Notes under the pieces: model-generated | What the model was told of the DNA's origin: nothing | The model's database searches: none | Seen by the model: the letters and a program-made list of their open reading frames with translations, nothing else | Assembly: GCA_029547805.1 (NCBI GenBank) | Contig: JAKPOP010000017.1 | Coordinates: 310,001 to 374,000 of the forward strand | Length of the DNA: 64,000 nt | Direction of reading: 5' to 3' | Source: Deltaproteobacteria bacterium | GTDB lineage: Bacteria; Myxococcota_A; UBA9042; DTJE01 | Shown here: positions 17,929 to 25,942 of the stretch, piece by piece | How positions within the stretch are numbered: the first letter of the stretch is position 1 | How the letters are laid out: each line of letters starts with the position of its first letter | Made by a program: the position numbers and the translations under genes

Positions 17929-19551
17929 ATGAGGACTTCCCCTCGCTGGATGACCCTGTCTCGGTACCTCGTACTGACCCTCGTCCTCTCGGGGTCCGCC
18001 TGCGGCGACGACGGCCCCCTGCCCTGGCCGGACATCTCCTATGGCGACATCTCCCGGGACGTCCCGGAGGTCCTCCAGGACCCGGGATCCGACTCGGCGG
18101 GCCCCGGGGACCCCGGAGGCCGGGACCTGACGACGGAGACCAGCGGGCCCCAGGAGGACCTGGCCCCCGGGGACCCCGGCGGCGGCATCCAGTGCCCCAC
18201 CCCCGGAAGTCTGGTCATCAGCGAGGTGATGGCGAATCCGAAGGCCGTCGGGGACACGGCGGGAGAGTGGATCGAGGTCTGGAACGTCGGGGCCGATCCC
18301 GTGAACCTCCAGGGTCTCACGCTCCGCGTCGGAACCCGGACGATGCCCATCGAGGCGTCCGTGGTCCTGGGGGCCGGGAGCGTGGCGGTGCTGGCCCGCG
18401 AGGGCAATTTCGACGTGAATGGCGGCGTCCTGGCCCAGTCGGTGCTCGCCGGCATGCAACTGCCCAACGACGGAGGGACCGTGGGCCTTTCCTGCGGGAC
18501 CCTGCTGCTGGACGAGGTCCAGTGGGGCACCGGCTGGCCTCTCTGGGAGGGGGCCTCCCTGTCGTTGGACCCCTCGGGAGCAACCCCTGACCGCAACGAC
18601 GCCGCCGCGTGGTGGTGCCGAGGCAGCGAGGCCTTCGGCGCCGGCGACCTGGGAAGCCCCGGAGCGGTCAATCCTCCCTGCGGAGCGACCTCGTGTGGGG
18701 ACTCAGTGGTCCAGGCCTGGGAGACCTGCGACGACGGCAACCGGTCCGACGGCGATTCGTGTCCCGGGAACTGCCAGGCCCCGGGAGACCGGGACGGGGA
18801 TGGGATCCAGGACGACCGGGACAACTGCCCGGACCAGCCGAATGCCGGTCAGGAGGACCTGGACCGGGACGGGCGGGGCGATGCCTGCGACCCCCCGGAG
18901 TGCGGGAACTCCGTCCAGGAACCTCGGGAGGAATGCGACGACGGCAACCGGAAGCCCGGGGACGGGTGCTCGGCGGAGTGCCGCGAGGAGTTCTTCGCCG
19001 TGGGGTCCGTGATCGTCACGGAGTTTCTCTACGACCCCGTCGCCGTGTCGGACACCGCCGGGGAGTGGGTCGAGGTCCACAACCCCGGGGACACGGCCAT
19101 CGACCTGGCGGGGTGGGAACTGGGGGACGGGGCCAGCGACCGGGTCGTGCTGGACCCCGGAAAGGGGACCACCGTGATCCCGCCCGGAGGCTACCTGGTG
19201 CTGGGCCGCAACGGGGATCCGGCGGTCAACGGCGGCGTTGCCCTGGACTACGTCTACGGGTCCGGCTTCAGCCTGCGCAACGACGATCAGGCCGCGGTGG
19301 ACGGCCAGCCACGAGACGCCGACGTCATCCGACTGTCCTGGAACGGGACCGTGATCGACGAGGTCCGCTACGGCTTCGCGGACCGGAAGTTCCCGAAGGC
19401 CAGCGGCAGGTCCCTGCAACTGGACCCTGGTCTGCTGGACTGGGAGTTCAACGACGAGGCCGAGGCCTGGTGCGTGGCCCTCGACACCTCGCCCCTGCCC
19501 GGCGGGGACTTCGGGACCCCCGGCCAGCCCAACCCGGAATGCCCTCCATGA
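17929..19551 (+). CDS. Lipoprotein with two lamin-tail domains and Cys-rich/thrombospondin-3 repeats
   Basis: The ATG at 17929 has GGAGGG and yields 540 residues beginning with a lipoprotein signal (lipobox SGSAC, C25). A DPG-rich linker follows. Lamin-tail domain 1 spans about 93-235 (LVISEVMANPKAVGDTAGEWIEVWN) and domain 2 spans about 358-530 (VIVTEFLYDPVAVSDTAGEWVEVHN). Between them are two Myxococcus-type CGDSVVQ...CDDGN repeats flanking a thrombospondin-3 calcium repeat (DRDGDGIQDDRDNC). Such proteins are surface or secreted proteins of Myxococcota with presumed binding roles. The stop overlaps the next ATG (ATGA). Confidence 0.9.
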   Translation: MRTSPRWMTLSRYLVLTLVLSGSACGDDGPLPWPDISYGDISRDVPEVLQDPGSDSAGPGDPGGRDLTTETSGPQEDLAPGDPGGGIQCPTPGSLVISEVMANPKAVGDTAGEWIEVWNVGADPVNLQGLTLRVGTRTMPIEASVVLGAGSVAVLAREGNFDVNGGVLAQSVLAGMQLPNDGGTVGLSCGTLLLDEVQWGTGWPLWEGASLSLDPSGATPDRNDAAAWWCRGSEAFGAGDLGSPGAVNPPCGATSCGDSVVQAWETCDDGNRSDGDSCPGNCQAPGDRDGDGIQDDRDNCPDQPNAGQEDLDRDGRGDACDPPECGNSVQEPREECDDGNRKPGDGCSAECREEFFAVGSVIVTEFLYDPVAVSDTAGEWVEVHNPGDTAIDLAGWELGDGASDRVVLDPGKGTTVIPPGGYLVLGRNGDPAVNGGVALDYVYGSGFSLRNDDQAAVDGQPRDADVIRLSWNGTVIDEVRYGFADRKFPKASGRSLQLDPGLLDWEFNDEAEAWCVALDTSPLPGGDFGTPGQPNPECPP

Positions 19552-20747
19552 CCTGGAACCGGTGGAACCCGCTCGGAACGGATCGTCCCAGGCATCGTCC
19601 TCGGCCATGCCTGGGGGTCTGGTGCGCCCTGGCGGCCTGGATGTCGTCCGTCCCGGCGGTGGCCCAGGAGGTCGTCTTCCAGGACCCTTCCGGGGACGAG
19701 AACGGCCCCGGGACCTATACGTTGCCGTCGGTCCAGGGTTTCCGGAAGGGGAGTTTCGACCTCCGGGAGGTCCGCCTGCGGGCCATGGCCGACGGGGTGG
19801 AGGTCACGGTGACCTGGCAGAGCCCCCCGGAGCGGGTCCAGGTGCGGACCTCCAGCGGCGCCGTCCACCGGGAGATCCCCATGCAGGTGGTGGACCTCTA
19901 CTTCCAGGACCCCACCCAGGGGCCGGGGCACCGGGAGGTCCTCCCGGGCCGCCGCGTGGTGGTACAGGATCCCCGGGGCTGGCACCGGGGGATCATCCTG
20001 TCGGGGATCCCCGAGGTGCTGGAGGCCCACTACCGCCGGGTGGCGCCGGACCGGGCCCAGGACCTCTGCTTCCCCCAGGGCCTCCGGTGGACCGGCCGAA
20101 CCGTCCACGCCCGGGTGCCTCGTCGGTGCCTCCCGGCCGAGTGGTCCCGGTCCGGGGTGCTCGTCCTGGTCACCGCCCTGGGAGCCGGGGGCGGTTTCCA
20201 GGGCATGGCCGGGGGCGCCGACCGCCGAGCCGCCTGGGATGCCGAGGACCCCTGGGTCCGGCGGGTGGATGCGGTGGTGGGCCAGTGCAATGTCTGGGAG
20301 GACGGCCTGGGCGCCTCTCCCTGCGCCATCGGCGGGTGCCAGCCCTGCGAGGGCCACCCCTTCGTGCTGGACCTGCTGGTCCCCGAAGGAACCACGCAGC
20401 AGGGGCTGCTGGGGGCGTACGGCCCGGGACGCCCGGCGGCCCTCCCCCTGGTGTTCCCCGCCGGAACCGCCCCGGGAGAGGGTTCCTCCCCGGGTCCGCC
20501 GCCGACACCGGATCCTCCCTCCCGTCTGCCCGTGGCGTCCATCCGGGGGGAGACCCTGTCGCTCCGGGTGCCTCCGGGCATCGACCCGGCCCGGGAATGG
20601 CCTCCCGGCACCCTGGGTGCCCTGGTCTGTCCCGGGGACCAGCCTGGAGGCACCGTGGTGGTCCGAGGCGCCGCCGGCGGCTTCCTGGTCGCCGATCACC
20701 TCCCCGACGGCCGCCCCCCCTGCCCCGGCTCCGAGGTGGCATTCTAG
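19548..20747 (+). CDS. Secreted protein with glucodextranase-C-like binding module
   Basis: This 399-residue product is translationally coupled to the lamin-tail lipoprotein. Residues 1-40 are a Sec signal peptide ending VPAVAQ. From about residue 41 the sequence VVFQDPSGDENGPGTYTLP, then KGSFDLREVRLR and MQVVDLYFQDP, resembles the C-terminal beta-sandwich of glucodextranases and amylopullulanases (PF09985-like), which sits at the cell surface next to glucan hydrolases. No catalytic residues are seen. A Cys-containing region (CNVWEDGLGASPCAIGGCQPC) and a Pro-rich linker near 310-330 follow. Its place 184 bases before a maltodextrin-type importer supports a role in glucan capture. Confidence 0.78.
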   Translation: MTWNRWNPLGTDRPRHRPRPCLGVWCALAAWMSSVPAVAQEVVFQDPSGDENGPGTYTLPSVQGFRKGSFDLREVRLRAMADGVEVTVTWQSPPERVQVRTSSGAVHREIPMQVVDLYFQDPTQGPGHREVLPGRRVVVQDPRGWHRGIILSGIPEVLEAHYRRVAPDRAQDLCFPQGLRWTGRTVHARVPRRCLPAEWSRSGVLVLVTALGAGGGFQGMAGGADRRAAWDAEDPWVRRVDAVVGQCNVWEDGLGASPCAIGGCQPCEGHPFVLDLLVPEGTTQQGLLGAYGPGRPAALPLVFPAGTAPGEGSSPGPPPTPDPPSRLPVASIRGETLSLRVPPGIDPAREWPPGTLGALVCPGDQPGGTVVVRGAAGGFLVADHLPDGRPPCPGSEVAF

Positions 20748-20931
20748 GGACAGTCCCCGATTGATCAAAGCCAACCATTCGTTTTCACACCCGTTTCGCG
20801 CCGCTTCCCCCCGACCGTCCCGATTCCCGAACCTGCCCATCGGCTCCGAGAAGGCGGCTCCCCGGCCAGGCTGAAACGGCGTATCATCGAGTGCCTTTTC
20901 CGGGACGTTCGCAGGCCCCAGGGGGAACGAG
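20748..20931 (+). promoter_or_regulatory. Leader region of the ABC importer operon, with -10-like TATCAT
   Basis: This 184-bp gap includes an AT-richer patch at about 20760-20790. TATCAT at 20882-20887 lies 44 bases before the ATG at 20932. No -35 stands at 16-18 bases upstream, so activation may be needed. No palindromic operator is evident. Confidence 0.35.
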
Positions 20932-22035
20932 ATGGCCAGGGTCGAGTTGCGAGGCATCGGGAAGTCCTACGGGACCGTGGTCGCCGTCCGAGACGTCGAC
21001 CTCGCCATCGAGGACGGGGAACTGATGGTGCTGGTGGGCCCCTCGGGCTGCGGCAAGACCACGACCCTCCGAATGATCGCCGGGTTGGAGGACATCACCA
21101 CCGGTGACCTCCTGATCGGCGATCGACGGGTCAACCAGGTCCATCCCAAGGACCGGGACATCGCGATGGTGTTCCAGTCCTACGCCCTCTACCCCCACAT
21201 GACCGTCCGGGAGAACATGGCCTTTGGACTGCGACTCCGGGGCCTCCCCAGGCAGGAGATCGAGGACCGGGTCCGCCAGGCCGCCACGATGCTGGGCATC
21301 GCCGACTACCTGGACCGCAAGCCCCGGGCCCTCTCCGGTGGACAGCGCCAGCGGGTCGCCATGGGCCGGGCCATCGTCCGCCAGCCGGCAGTCTTCCTCT
21401 TCGACGAGCCCCTGTCGAACCTGGACGCGAAGTTCCGGGTCACCATGCGCGTGGAACTGAAGCGCCTGCAGCGCACCCTGCGAACCACCACCGTCTATGT
21501 CACCCACGACCAGACCGAGGCGATGACCCTCGCGGACCGGATCGCGGTGATGGAGGGCGGGAGGGTCCGCCAGGTCGGAAGCCCGCGGGAGGTCTTCGAC
21601 ACCCCGGCGGACCGCTTCGTCGGTGGCTTCATCGGCAGCCCCGCCATGAACTTCCTGGCCGCCCGGATCGAGTCCGGCGGCAACGGTCCGACCTTCCGGA
21701 CGACCGCAGCGACGATCCCGGTCCCGGGGGCCCTGGCGGTCGCCCTGGAACCCTTCCGGGACCAGTCGGTGACCCTGGGGATCCGACCCGGGGACCTGCA
21801 CGTGGCCGCCGAGGGCACCCCCGGGTCCCTGCGGGGCCGCGTGGAGGTGGTGGAACACATGGGATACGAGAAGTTCGCCTACGTCGCCGCCCCCGAGGGC
21901 TCCCTGACCCTGCGCCTGGAACCCGACGTGCCGGTCCGGGAAGGGGAGGCGGTCTCCCTGGTGCCCCGGCCAGACCGGATCCATGTCTTCGGCGGCCCCG
22001 AGGAACACAACCTGATCCCCGTGAATCGTCCTTGA
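20932..22035 (+). CDS. Sugar ABC transporter ATPase, MalK/UgpC type
   Basis: Cytoplasmic ATPase that powers an oligosaccharide importer. At 367 residues it has Walker [10 protein letters not shown] at about 36-44, the Q-loop [14 protein letters not shown], signature LSGGQRQRV, Walker [13 protein letters not shown] and switch His in [16 protein letters not shown]. The C-terminal OB-type regulatory domain typical of MalK/UgpC (GIRPGDLHV and FGGPEEHNL) is complete. It is 11 bases upstream of the binding-protein gene. The substrate is inferred as maltodextrin-like from the binding protein, the MalF/MalG type and the adjacent glucan-related gene. Confidence 0.94.
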   Translation: MARVELRGIGKSYGTVVAVRDVDLAIEDGELMVLVGPSGCGKTTTLRMIAGLEDITTGDLLIGDRRVNQVHPKDRDIAMVFQSYALYPHMTVRENMAFGLRLRGLPRQEIEDRVRQAATMLGIADYLDRKPRALSGGQRQRVAMGRAIVRQPAVFLFDEPLSNLDAKFRVTMRVELKRLQRTLRTTTVYVTHDQTEAMTLADRIAVMEGGRVRQVGSPREVFDTPADRFVGGFIGSPAMNFLAARIESGGNGPTFRTTAATIPVPGALAVALEPFRDQSVTLGIRPGDLHVAAEGTPGSLRGRVEVVEHMGYEKFAYVAAPEGSLTLRLEPDVPVREGEAVSLVPRPDRIHVFGGPEEHNLIPVNRP

Positions 22036-22046
22036 AGGAGGAATCG

Positions 22047-23306
22047 ATGCGGACCCTCAGACGCGGGAGTCTCCTGGCGGTGCTGGGAATCGCGGCAATG
22101 GCCTGCGGCAAGGCCCCGGCCCCGCCCCCTCCCTCGACCGGCAAGCCGGCCGTCGAGGCGCCGGCCCAGGCCCCCACGGAGGTCGTCCTGTGGCACTCCT
22201 ACCGGGAGGGGGAAAAGGCGGCCCTGGAGACCCTGATCGAGGAGTTCCACCGCAAGCAGGGGGCCATCCGGGTCCGCCTCCTGAACGTCCCCTACGATGC
22301 CTTCGTGGACAAGGTCACCATCGCCACGCCCCGGGGCCAGGGACCGGACCTCTTCATCTTCGCCCACAACATGCTCGGGGAATGGGTCGATCGGCACCAC
22401 CTGGTCGAACCCATCAGCCAGCGCATCCCTCCCGAGACCCTGAAGCGCTTCCTGCCCCAGACCGTGAAGGCCCTGGTGTACCAGCAGAGCCTCTACGGCC
22501 TGCCCCTGGCCTTCAAGTCCCTGGCGCTGTTCACCAATCCCGACCTCGTGCCCAGGGTCCCCGAGACCGCCGAGGAACTCGTCGCCGCGGCCCGGTCCGC
22601 GACCCGCAAGGAGGAGGGCCGTTACGGCCTGGTCTACGAGGCCTCGCTGCTCTACTTCAACGCCCCCTTCCTCCACGGCTTCGGGGGCACGATCCTGGAT
22701 GCGTCCGGCAAGCCCCACCTGACCGAGGACCCCATCGTCCAGGCCGTCGAGTGGGTCCGTGGCCTCTTCCGGGAAGGGGTCCTGCCCTCCGGGATCTCCT
22801 CGGCCATGGTCACGTCGCTCTTCAACGAGGGCAAGGCCGGAATGGTGATCTCGGGACCCTGGTTCCTGGGGGAGATTGCGAAGGATCGACGCTACGAGGT
22901 GGGGATGCTGCCGACGATGCCCGGGGGCCGGCGGGCGATGCCCTTCCTGGGGTCCGAGGGGATCTTCCTGTCGGCCTTCAGCAACCACAAGGACGAGGCC
23001 CTCCAGGTGATGGACTTCCTGACGACCGACGACGCGGCGATGGTGCGTCTTCAGCAGGGACGACAGACGGTCGCCAATGCAGCGGTCTACGACCGGGAGG
23101 AGGTGCGGGCGGACCGGGTGATCCAGGCCTTCCGATCCCAGGCCGAGAACAGCGTCCTGATGCCCTCCCGGCCCGAGATGCAGGTCCTGTGGTCCACGGC
23201 CGACATGGCGATCAACCGGTCGGTCTTCGGGGACGTCCCGGTCCGCAAGGCCCTGGAGGAGGCCCAGGCCAAGGTCGAGGCGGACCTGGCGAAGATGGCC
23301 CGCTGA
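22047..23306 (+). CDS. Maltodextrin-type extracellular solute-binding lipoprotein
   Basis: Periplasmic or membrane-tethered binding protein of the importer. The ATG at 22047 has AAGGAGG. The frame also runs back to a TTG at 22032, which would disrupt the signal. The first 24 residues end in the lipobox IAAMAC. A Pro/Ala linker and an SBP family 1 fold follow (VVLWHSYREGEKAALETLIEEFHRK; AHNMLGEWVDRHHLVEPIS; AMVTSLFNEGKAGMVISGPWFLGEI), matching MalE-like proteins. Mature length of about 395 residues is typical. It is followed after 22 bases by the permease. Confidence 0.93.
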   Translation: MRTLRRGSLLAVLGIAAMACGKAPAPPPPSTGKPAVEAPAQAPTEVVLWHSYREGEKAALETLIEEFHRKQGAIRVRLLNVPYDAFVDKVTIATPRGQGPDLFIFAHNMLGEWVDRHHLVEPISQRIPPETLKRFLPQTVKALVYQQSLYGLPLAFKSLALFTNPDLVPRVPETAEELVAAARSATRKEEGRYGLVYEASLLYFNAPFLHGFGGTILDASGKPHLTEDPIVQAVEWVRGLFREGVLPSGISSAMVTSLFNEGKAGMVISGPWFLGEIAKDRRYEVGMLPTMPGGRRAMPFLGSEGIFLSAFSNHKDEALQVMDFLTTDDAAMVRLQQGRQTVANAAVYDREEVRADRVIQAFRSQAENSVLMPSRPEMQVLWSTADMAINRSVFGDVPVRKALEEAQAKVEADLAKMAR

Positions 23307-23328
23307 CCCCGGCGCGAGGAGAACTGGG

Positions 23329-25059
23329 ATGGTCGGTCTCCCGCAAGGTGGCCCTCGTCGGCCCGATTCCGTGGACCGGACGCTGGCCTTCGGGCTCCTG
23401 GTCCTGGTGGCCCTGGTCCCCGCCTTTCTGTTCGCCCGGATGGAGGTCCAGCGGGAGTTCCTGCAGGGCGATCGCTGGCGGGTTCGGACCGTGGCCGGGA
23501 CCCTGGCAGCGGAAGCCGGGGGCATCGCCCGGGTCCCCATGTTGGCCCGGGCCCTCCGGGAGGCGGGGCCCCCGACCCCGTCGGTGCTGTTCCTCCAGGC
23601 CGCCGGCGGCACCGACGAGTTCGGCATCGCCCAGCCGGCGCGGCTGATGGCCCTGGACCCCGAGGGCCACCCCCTGGAGGCCCCCGAGGACCTGCGGACC
23701 CGCTACCAGGAGGTCGCCGGGCGGGCCCGGGCGGCCCTGGAAGAGGGGCAGTCCCCCGAGGCCTGCCTGGAGGAGGGCGACCGGGTGATCTGCGCCGCCG
23801 CCTCCCAGGGCGGCCAGGGCGCCGGGGCCGTGATTCCCCGGAGCCAGGCGACGCCGCCCTGGACCGTGCCCCTGGGAGTGCTGCTGGCGGGATGTCTGGT
23901 CCTGGCCGCCATCCAGGCCCGGTTCCCCCAACGAATCCGCCTGGGCGCCGGCCTCGTGGGACTGGCCACCGGGGCCGCCACCGCGGGGCTCCTCGCCCAG
24001 GGGGCCCAACGACTGCTGGCGGACCTGAGTGCCTCAGAGGCGACTCTGGCCCGGGCACTGGCGGCACCGGGTCTCCCGGCCCACCAGCCGGTCCTGGGCC
24101 TCGCCTATCTGCTCGTCGTGGCCCTGGCTGCCGGGGCCCTGGCGGCGGGCCTCGTGCCCCCGCTGGCCCAGGTCCTGGCGGACCTCCGGGACCGCCCCTG
24201 GCTCTATCTCTCCATCGCCCCGGCGATGACCGGGATGGTGCTGTTGATCTTCGTCCCCTTCTTCATGGGCGTGTATCTGGCCTTCCTGGACAACCAGGGA
24301 CGCTTCGTCGGGCTGGCGAACTTCCTCGACATCCTGATCCCCAGCGCCACCGGCGAGACCCGGTTCTGGTTCACACTGGGCGTCACGGTGATGTGGACCT
24401 TCCTGAACGTGGCGCTGCACGTGGCCATCGGCCTGGCCCTGGCCCTGGTGCTGTCCGATGCCCGCCTGAAGGGCAAGGCCATCTACCGGGTGCTCCTGAT
24501 CGTCCCCTGGGCCGTGCCGAACTACATCACGGCCCTGGTCTGGAAGTGGATCTTCAACACCCAGTACGGCCCGGCCAATGCCCTGCTGGCGATCCTGGGC
24601 CTGTCCCCGGTGGACTGGCTCGGCCGGTCCTTCTGGACCAACTTCACCGCGAACCTCGTCACCAACACCTGGCTCGGCTTCCCGTTCATGATGGTGATCA
24701 GCCTCGGCGCCCTCCAGAGCATCCCGGCGGACCTCTACGAGGCGGCCGAGATGGACGGCGCGGGGCGTTGGCAGCGCTTCCGGCACATCACCCTGCCGCT
24801 GCTGAAGCCCGCCCTGGTCCCGGCCATCGTGCTGGGCACCATCTGGACCTTCAACATGTTCAATGTCGTGTACCTGGTCTCGGGGGGCGCCCCGGACAAC
24901 CAGACGAACATCCTGATCACCGAGGCCTACCGGGCCTTCCGGGTCCTGAAGAACCACGGTCTGGCGGCCGCCTACAGCCTGATCATCTTCCTGATCCTGG
25001 CCGCCTGGACCGCCATCACCAACCGGGTCACCCGGGCCGCGGAGAACGTCTATGAGTGA
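23329..25059 (+). CDS. MalF-type permease with an unusual N-terminal sensor-like extension
   Basis: Residues of about 290-576 are a normal six-helix MalF permease (PWLYLSIAPAMTGMVLLIFVPFF; EAA loop YEAAEMDGAGRWQRFRHITLPLL). Before it are about 285 extra residues: a helix at about 19-37, an extracytoplasmic domain of about 145 residues with two Cys (EACLEEGDRVICAAAS), and further helices near 183-200, 207-226 and 257-285. This is larger than the usual maltodextrin MalF and arranged differently from the P2-loop MalF of E. coli, whose insert lies between helices. The stop overlaps MalG by 8 bases. The extension may sense a ligand or dock the binding protein. Confidence 0.9.
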   Translation: MVGLPQGGPRRPDSVDRTLAFGLLVLVALVPAFLFARMEVQREFLQGDRWRVRTVAGTLAAEAGGIARVPMLARALREAGPPTPSVLFLQAAGGTDEFGIAQPARLMALDPEGHPLEAPEDLRTRYQEVAGRARAALEEGQSPEACLEEGDRVICAAASQGGQGAGAVIPRSQATPPWTVPLGVLLAGCLVLAAIQARFPQRIRLGAGLVGLATGAATAGLLAQGAQRLLADLSASEATLARALAAPGLPAHQPVLGLAYLLVVALAAGALAAGLVPPLAQVLADLRDRPWLYLSIAPAMTGMVLLIFVPFFMGVYLAFLDNQGRFVGLANFLDILIPSATGETRFWFTLGVTVMWTFLNVALHVAIGLALALVLSDARLKGKAIYRVLLIVPWAVPNYITALVWKWIFNTQYGPANALLAILGLSPVDWLGRSFWTNFTANLVTNTWLGFPFMMVISLGALQSIPADLYEAAEMDGAGRWQRFRHITLPLLKPALVPAIVLGTIWTFNMFNVVYLVSGGAPDNQTNILITEAYRAFRVLKNHGLAAAYSLIIFLILAAWTAITNRVTRAAENVYE

Positions 25060-25921
25060 ACCGATCCACCCCCGACACGGCTCCGGCAGGGCCGGCGTCG
25101 CTCTTCGGCATCTGGTGCTGTTCCTGGTCACCGCGGGCACCCTGATGCCGGTCCTGTGGGTCTTCAAGATGGCCCTGTCGGACACCCAGTCCTTCCAGGG
25201 GGCCGACCTCTCGCCGATCCCCCCGGACCCCTCCCTGGCGAACGTTCGGGCCGTCGTGGGCACCCGGGACATGGACGGCACCTGGCTCTTCGGCCGTCAG
25301 CTGCTCAACAGCGTGATCGTGTCGACGGCGACCACCCTGTTCGGGATCACGCTGGCCTGCACCGCCGCCTACGCCTTCAGCCGCTTCCGGTTCGCGGGGC
25401 GCAGGACCGGCCTCTTCCTGTTCCTGGTCAGCCAGATGTTCCCCGGCGTGATGATGATGATCCCCCTCTACGTGATCATGGAGGCCCTGCACCTGCTGGA
25501 CACGATGCTGGGCCTCGTGCTCGTCTACTCGACCACCTCGATCCCCTTCAGCGTCTGGATGCTCAAGGGCTACTTCGACACCCTGCCCAAGGACCTGGAG
25601 GAGGCGGCGGTGATGGATGGCGCGAGCCCGGTCCGGACCTTCTGGTCCATCGTGCTGCCCCTCTCGCTGCCGGCCGTGGCGATCACGGCCCTGTTCAGTT
25701 TCATGTCCGCCTGGAACGAGTTCGTGCTGGCATACACCTTCCTGTCCAAGCAGAGCGCCTTCACCCTGCCGGTGATCATCCGGAACTACGTCGGAGAGCA
25801 CGACGTCCGCTGGGGACTCTTTGCCGCCGCCTCGCTGATCGTCTCGGCGCCGGTGGTGGCCCTGTTCTTCGCCTTGCAACGCTACCTGGTCGGCGGACTG
25901 ACCGCCGGTGCGGTGAAGTGA
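25052..25921 (+). CDS. MalG-type sugar ABC permease
   Basis: Second membrane subunit of the importer, 289 residues with six predicted helices. The cytoplasmic EAA loop is EEAAVMDGASPVRTFWSIVLPLSLPA near 184-210, which docks to the ATPase. The protein ends GGLTAGAVK, as is typical of MalG. The ATG lies inside the end of the MalF gene. A 21-base gap separates it from the Ser/Thr kinase gene, with no terminator between them. Confidence 0.94.
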   Translation: MSEPIHPRHGSGRAGVALRHLVLFLVTAGTLMPVLWVFKMALSDTQSFQGADLSPIPPDPSLANVRAVVGTRDMDGTWLFGRQLLNSVIVSTATTLFGITLACTAAYAFSRFRFAGRRTGLFLFLVSQMFPGVMMMIPLYVIMEALHLLDTMLGLVLVYSTTSIPFSVWMLKGYFDTLPKDLEEAAVMDGASPVRTFWSIVLPLSLPAVAITALFSFMSAWNEFVLAYTFLSKQSAFTLPVIIRNYVGEHDVRWGLFAAASLIVSAPVVALFFALQRYLVGGLTAGAVK

Positions 25922-25942
25922 CCCCGGAATCGGGAGGCCTTG

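Noticed and set aside
14838-18590. Open plus-strand frame of 1250 codons
   Set aside because: It crosses DUF4912, PAAR and the triple-repeat gene in antisense and then the sigma and lipoprotein genes in the wrong frame. No domain is recognisable.
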